Below are positions 56,382 through 64,000 of a DNA stretch of 64,000 nucleotides, piece after piece. The DNA lies in NCBI RefSeq assembly GCF_026210795.1, contig NC_089445.1, positions 1,922,001 through 1,986,000 on the forward strand. The letters are read 5' to 3'. Made by a program: the position numbers and the translations under genes. Position 1 is the first letter of the stretch, and the number at the start of each line of letters is the position of its first letter. The notes under the pieces are model-generated. The model did no database searches. It was not told the origin of the DNA and saw nothing but the letters and a program-made list of their open reading frames with translations. This DNA comes from Rhizophagus irregularis (taxonomy: Eukaryota > Glomeromycota > Glomeromycetes > Glomerales > Glomeraceae).

Positions 56382-57321
56382 ATGAAAATTTTAGCTAAAT
56401 TTATTTTACCCTTTGCAGTATTTACTGCTCTTGTCAGTTCTTCTCCTCTACCACAAGAACCTCCCGCTCCCGGTCCTGCCCTTCCTTCTGGTGGAGAGAA
56501 AAAAATTGTTGTAGTAGGACCAGGTCCGGGTCCTTGGTCTGTTGGCTCTGAACAAGTTGCTACTTGGTGGTCTACAGGATTTACTTCAGATGGTTTGTAA
56601 AATAAAAGAAAATTTTTATATTTTTTATCTTCATCTTATATTATATTTCTTAAATATTTTGATATTATCATTCTTTAGATCCAATAACTGTCACTACTCA
56701 TGAGGAAAGTGGTACCACACCAATCTTTAGCGCAGATGTACGTAATGCTTTTAAAATCAATTTGCCTTAAAAAATTCATTTAAACATTAATAAAATTTTT
56801 GTTCACAAAAAAATTAGTCTACTCTTAATAAGGGAAGCACACAAATACCAATCGACGATAAATATACACCTGGAACTAATTATGTAACTGAAGTCAGTCT
56901 TAAATCAGATCCTTCGATTAAAGGTATTGGCCCAGCCTTCACAGTTACAGGGGGAGGTGGTGGTGGCGTACCTAAAGCAGCACCGGGGCCACCACCTCCA
57001 CCTGGCGGTCCATCAGGTGGTCCTCCACCACCTGATTCTGCTGGTGGTAAAGAACCTGAACCAAGCGGTAAAGGTCCTGAACCAAGCGGTAAAGAACCTG
57101 AACCAAGCGGTAAAGGTCCTGAACCAAGCGGTAAAGAACCTGAACCAAGCGGTAAAGGTCCTGAACCAAGCGGTAAAGAACCTGAACCAAGCGGTAAAGG
57201 TCCTGAACCAAGCGGTAAAGAACCTGAACCAAGCGGTAAAGAACCTGAAGTTCCCGGTGGTCCTCCACCACCGCCTGATGCTGGTGGTCCCCCACCACCT
57301 GATTCACCCAAAGCTAAATAG
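56382..57321 (+). CDS. Secreted Kre9/KNH-like cell-wall protein with PEPSGK repeats
   Basis: Three exons, 56382-56592, 56679-56737 and 56818-57321, join in frame to give 257 residues. The N-terminus MKILAKFILPFAVFTALVSS is a clear signal peptide. After a short Pro-rich linker, residues ~42-130 (WSVGSEQVATWWSTGFTSDD, PITVTTHEESG, PGTNYVTEVSLKSDPSIKG, FTVTGGG) match the pattern of the N-terminal Ser-Thr-rich/Kre9-KNH domain of fungal wall proteins. The rest is Gly/Pro-rich, with about ten PEPSGKE/PEPSGKG repeats alternating almost strictly, then PPPPP blocks and PKAK. There is no C-terminal hydrophobic GPI signal. It is likely secreted to the wall or interface; the role is inferred. The apparent ORFs on the other strand are repeat artefacts. 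Confidence 0.85.
57047..57251 (+). repeat. 21-bp coding minisatellite (PEPSGK)
   Basis: About ten copies of a 21-bp unit alternate between GAACCTGAACCAAGCGGTAA and GGTCCTGAACCAAGCGGTAA forms. Copy number is likely to vary between strains. Confidence 0.9.
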
Positions 57322-57660
57322 AAAGATAATTTTTTAAACTTTTATAGAAGACTAGATTAGATAAAAATTTTTTTTATTTATGTTGTATATCCACAGATAA
57401 ATATTTTAACCAATTACATTCCTTTATATCTATTTATTAACGATTACGTTCTTTTTATGCGTAATTAATAAAAAAATTTTAATGAAAATTTCATTGTGAA
57501 TAATATAAGTTGTTTTTGTCGAACTGTGGCTTGTGTATGGCACGAGATATTTAATAACTTTTAAACCAGCCACAAGCAAGGATAAATACAAAGCATTATT
57601 GGTGCATTTAGAAGGTGTATTTATTAGATATTTTCTTTCTTAATTATGAGCTATTAATAA
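57322..57660. other. 3' UTR and intergenic spacer
   Basis: Short AT-rich spacer; nothing recognised. Confidence 0.5.
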
Positions 57661-58368
57661 TGACTTCAGAAAATGAAAATGTAGTTGTGCATACCTGGGA
57701 AGACGTTAAAGAGATAGTAGGCAATTATTTAATAATTTTTTTTCTACGTTGAAGTTTTTTATTTAATATATATAACTTATTACTACTAATTTATTAATTT
57801 TTATCTTATTCAATTTATCAAAAAAGAATCCGGGTATTTATTTTCTCGTTTTCTATTTTCTTTCTTTCTTTTTTTTTGTTTTTTTTAATAAATTAAAATT
57901 TAACGTTTTATTACTTCCAGACGTTTGGAATTATTTTATCGCAGTAAATCAGAGCAATTAAGATATCGTGCATACAGAGAAAGAATAAAAAAAGAATATG
58001 GTTCATTAGACAATTATATTTATCAAAATGTTTTAAACTGGCCCAAAGAATCTTCCCCAAACGACCCTTCATTACAAGAATATTTTTCATCAAAAATTCC
58101 TTCAACTCATTATAATCTTCGATTAAACGATTTTCCTTATACAATAGATTCATCTATTTCTCATTATGTCCTTTGGTCAAGATTACCTTTCAGAGATCCA
58201 AATGATCGTAATGTAAAAGATGATATTAATTTATTTTTAAAAGAAAATTTTCCTGGAAATGAAGAATGGTTGTTTTTTATTAATCCTCCTCAATTACAAA
58301 GTATTAAAAATATTTGGCATGGTCATATTTTTGTAAGAGATATTCTTAACACCCCTAACAAAACCTAA
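57661..58368 (+). CDS. DUF3605-family protein
   Basis: Members are small cytosolic fungal proteins, some annotated as N-acetylglucosamine-induced protein 1; the biochemical role is unknown. Exon 1 begins at ATG 57661 and gives VVVHTWEDVKEI. The main exon starts at 57921 (after TTCCAG) and reads RLELFYRSKSEQLRYRAYRE, KKEYGSLDNYIYQNVLNW, RLNDFPYTIDSSISHYVLWS, EEWLFFINPPQLQSIKNIWH and GHIFVRDIL before TAA at 58366-58368. These blocks are the family hallmarks. The two exons do not join in frame directly. A candidate 7-nt micro-exon (57827-57833, AATCCGG, with AG before and GT after) would supply the missing residues but is one base short. So the 5' gene model is unsettled. Confidence 0.75.
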
Positions 58369-59095
58369 TTTTGAAAAATCGAGTAAAGAAAAAGCGAGAA
58401 GACATTTTAATATATTAGAATTTATTAATTTTTACTTAAACTTAAAATTGTCAAAAAAAGGAAAAAAATATTAATCCAATGACAGACCTTTATTGGTATT
58501 TACATAATTTTAATTAAGCTTAAAGTAAAGATTAGATAAGAAATCTAGCATATAAGAAAATAAATTACATAACGAAAAAGCTTATATAAAAGAATTGTAT
58601 GCTTATTTAATTAATCATACGTAAATTATCAATATTATAATAAAGAATAAATATAAAATAAAACCCTTAAATGAATTGTTATTATTTATTACTTTTCCGT
58701 CCAAATTAACCCTTATAATTCTACTTTAATTCTAATTATAAAATATATACATAATGCAATAAAAATGGTAAAAATGATGAATGTTTTTTTTTTGTAAGAA
58801 AAATATATATACACAAATATAAAACAGGAAAAAATTAAAATTAACGATATTGTTTTTAGAGTTGAATAAAGGAAAGGAGATTATCTAATAAAAAAATAAA
58901 CGACAAGAATTATAATAACATAAATAACATACAAAACCACCAATAATTAATGGATATAATAGTTGTGAGGATGACCACAAATCTAACAAAATTGGCCATA
59001 ATAAATGGAATTATCATTACAAGTTAATTTTTCTGTAAGAGTTAATTTTAAGAAAAATTAATTTAATAAAATAAATAGAATAGATAATTACTATA
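58369..59095. other. Convergent 3' region, no gene seen
   Basis: Lies between the 3' ends of the DUF3605 and GCN5 genes; AT-rich, with no features beyond likely 3' UTRs. Confidence 0.5.
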
Positions 59096-61226
<2,131 letters not shown>

Positions 61227-61648
61227 TGTGTTTTAATATAATAACTAATTAATTTTTTTTGAATTTCGTATAAAAAAAGCTTGAAAGTCGTAATATCACG
61301 ACTATTTTTATGAGAATTACAAAAAAAAAATACGGATGATTTAGAAACAATTGTTTAATGGAACAAATGATTTTTTTTTATAATTAAATCAAATAAATCT
61401 TCTAATTGTATACTACTGTTAATTCAGCTTTTATTTAAGAATATTGCACTCACGAGAATAAGAGAAAGTGTGTTGTGGATAAATAATTTGGGATAATACT
61501 TAAAAACTGATCAATAAAATGTTCACTGTAAATAAATGTGGATGTTGAAATGAATGAATTCGTTTTTTTTTTATAAATTGAAACATCGTTACACAATCGA
61601 TCATTATACGATTAAGTTTTATGATATCATCATACTCCAAAAAAAAAA
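61227..61648. promoter_or_regulatory. Divergent promoter (GCN5 / MSM1)
   Basis: 422-bp AT-rich region between divergent ATGs; no specific site can be named. Confidence 0.5.
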
Positions 61649-64000
61649 ATGTCTCAATTTCTTTCTAGTAAAAGATTTCCAAATTTTATAAATCATCAAA
61701 ATATTAATTCTTTGTTAATTAGTACAAGTTATATACGAAAAGTTACAAATTTACAACACATTATTTATAAACAATATGCCACATCAGCTTTTAAGAAACC
61801 AATTTACATTACTACACCAATTTTTTATGTTAATGCAAGTAAGCTATTTTCATTTCTTTATTTTTGTAATTAAATTTTTATTATTTTTATTTTATTTACT
61901 TGGGATTTTTTTTTTAAAAAAAAGTCCCACACATAGGACATTTATATTCAGCAGTAATTGCTGATAGTCTAAAACGATATTATGAATTGAAAGGTCATAA
62001 AGTTATTTTTAGCACAGGAACTGATGAGCATGGATTGAAAGTAAATCAAGAAATATTTGTTAGGAATTATATTATCGAAGGATTTCTCTATTTAAATCAT
62101 ATCAATTTTATTAGATTAAGCAATCTGCAGAGAAAAGTAAAATGAATCCACAAGAATTTTGTGACCAAGTTTCTAGTAAATTTAAGGTAATTAAAATTAA
62201 TATCTATTATATTATTCTTAATAGTTACATAATTATTTTAGTTACAAATAGGAACTTTTTGATATCGCCAACATCAGTTATACAACCTTCATACGCACAA
62301 CAGAACAAAGACATAAAGATGCTGTAAAATATTTTTGGGTAACTAATTACATCGTTATGAATATATTTTGTATATAAAGATATTAAAGTTTATTGTCATT
62401 TTCTAACAGAAGTGTCTTATGAATAATGGATTCATCTATAAAGGCAGATATAAAGGTTGGTATTCAGTATCTGATGAGGCCTTTTATAATACTTCTCATG
62501 TTCAAGAAATTCAAAATCCTGATTCAAAAGAAAAACTCATGGTTAGTTTTTTGTTGATAAAAAAATAAAATTGACGTGCCTTTAATAGTTTAATCGATTT
62601 TTTAGATAGCAACTGAATCTGGTCAGTCTGTAGAATGGACAATAGAAGAAAATTATAAATTTCGCCTTTCAGAATTTCAAGATAAATTAAAAAGTTGGTT
62701 AGAAGAGAATCCTCAAGGTATTATTATATTTGTTTGTTCACTCATATATGTTGGTATTATGCTAACATAATATCATTTTTATTTTTTTTAGTCATTATGC
62801 CGATTAATAAATTCAATGAAGTCAAAGCATGGATTGATAGTGGATTATCTGATTTATCAATATCTAGACCACATTCTAGACTAGATTGGGGAGTTGATGT
62901 TCCGGAGGATTCAGAACAAACAGTTTATGTTTGGCTGGATGCTTTGATCAATTATCTTACAGTAACAGGATTTCCTTGGCCACATGATGATTTGAATGGA
63001 TGGCCCGTAGATATCCATGTAATAGGAAAAGATATTTTGAAATTTCATGCAGTATATTGGCCTGCATTTTTAATGGCGGCAAACTTGCCACTTCCTCAAA
63101 AAATTTTAGCTCATTCACACTGGACGATGGAAAAGCAAAAAATGTCAAAAAGTCGTGGTAATGTAGTAGATCCAATTAAAGTAATGAATGATTATGGAGT
63201 TGATACAATTCGTTACTATTTAATGAGAGATGGTGGAATTGCAGATGATGGAGGTAAATTTTAAATTGTTTTTTCTATAATAATTTCTACATGTAAACTT
63301 ACTTAGCTATTATATGTAGATTATTCTGATGAGAACATAAAAGTACGATATCGAAAAGACTTGGCAGGGCAACTTGGAAATCTTGTATCACGTAGTATTT
63401 CTCCTGCATTAAATCCTTCTTCTATTGTTCCATCAGCACCTAAATTTCTCGGTGAAATAGCCGAAAAGGATGCTAACTTGTATTATAAATTACAAAGCCT
63501 TCCAGGTAATATTCATTTCATATTAGAGTTTATGAGATAAAGAATATAATTTTTTTTTATTATTTCACAGATCTCGTAGATAAACATTTCCAAAATATGG
63601 AATTTGGGAAAGGATTGTCATTTATATTTGACGCTATTGCTGAGGTAAAAGTTATTTTGATTATATGCTAACAAATAAAAATTTCCCTTTATTAAAAGGA
63701 TTATTTCATTTCAATAGGCTAACAAGTATTTCACAGATAATGAACCATGGAAATTAAAAAATGACAAGAATCAAAAAGAAGCTGTTAATAATATATTGTT
63801 TTACTCGGTAGAAACAGTAAGAATTTCGGGAATTTTGTTACAACCAGTTATGCCAACAAAAATGTCTGAATTATTAGATAGACTTGGAATACAAAAAGAT
63901 CAAAGGACTTGGGAATATGCTAGATTTGGTAGAGGATGGGATTTGAATAATAATCATAATAGAAAGATTAAATTTCATCATGATGAAAAAAGTGTTTTAT
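61649..64000 (+). CDS. MSM1: Mitochondrial methionyl-tRNA synthetase (3' end outside window)
   Basis: Charges mitochondrial tRNA-Met. Exons read: 61649-61838, 61925-62040, 62115-62186, 62252-62338, 62410-62541, 62606-62717, 62792-63253, 63320-63505, 63571-63644, and 63718 to beyond the window; all junctions are GT-AG and in frame. The N-terminus ([14 protein letters not shown], then basic and Ser/Thr residues, no acidic ones for ~45 residues) fits a mitochondrial targeting peptide. Class I synthetase motifs are present: [19 protein letters not shown] (HIGH), [50 protein letters not shown] and [12 protein letters not shown] (KMSKS). The anticodon-binding helices start in the last exons ([25 protein letters not shown]). 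The zinc-knuckle insertion of cytosolic enzymes is absent, as usual for mitochondrial forms. Confidence 0.96.

Noticed and set aside
56880-57337. Long ORFs on the minus strand and in other frames over the PEPSGK repeats
   Set aside because: A 21-bp repeat keeps all frames open; only the frame joined to a signal peptide and wall domain is credible.

Overview
The window looks like nuclear DNA of an arbuscular mycorrhizal fungus (Glomeromycotina, closest in feel to Rhizophagus). It is very AT-rich, its genes carry many short introns, and it holds gene families typical of that genome: SAM plus restriction-endonuclease-like Crinkler-type proteins, a coiled-coil family, and expanded kinases. This assignment comes from reading the sequence, not from a search.

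Layout. (1) 1-4.1 kb is an ordinary gene island: a DUF1624/HGSNAT-type membrane acyltransferase (minus strand, cut by the window start), a thioredoxin (minus), and an MPDU1/Lec35-type PQ-loop protein (plus). (2) 5.2-55 kb is a transposon island about 50 kb long. In order it holds a hAT element with a nested MITE; a small LTR element; a gene ruin; a pogo/mariner-like TIR element split by an 7.8-kb RNase H-bearing LINE; a SAM/REase pseudogene hit by a MITE; a coiled-coil-family pseudogene; and a 10.2-kb hAT. That hAT was entered by a CACTA-type element, then by a MULE, then by a 244-bp MITE. After it come a DIRS-type ruin entered by a hAT MITE, a 10.8-kb TIR element full of nested repeats, and a kinase pseudogene entered by another copy of the 244-bp MITE. 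(3) At about 55 kb there is a ruined second copy of the MPDU1 gene, with homologous 5' and 3' flanks and the same orientation. The island may therefore have grown between two copies of a tandem duplication. (4) 56-64 kb is a second gene island: a secreted Kre9/KNH-like protein with PEPSGK repeats, a DUF3605 protein, the GCN5 histone acetyltransferase (9 exons, minus), and mitochondrial methionyl-tRNA synthetase (plus, cut by the window end).

Most unusual content: two diverged arrays (32.1-34.7 kb, plus strand; 49.2-50.95 kb, minus strand). Each begins with a hairpin and a ~130-nt polypyrimidine tract. Each then runs as about a dozen intron/micro-exon-like units, with exon-like segments mostly 20-50 nt and intron-like segments of about 80-110 nt. 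GTAAGT-type 5' splice sites and TACTAAC/CTAAC branch-site-like motifs sit in or beside short hairpins, followed by poly-T and TAG. Both arrays lie inside TIR-bounded DNA elements. I know of no named feature class that fits them.

Insertion boundaries are often exact. I could read target-site duplications of 3 bp (CACTA-type and TAT/TTA elements), 8 bp (hAT and MITEs), 9 bp (MULE and others) and 17 bp (LINE). Removing the insert restores the host reading frame in five cases.
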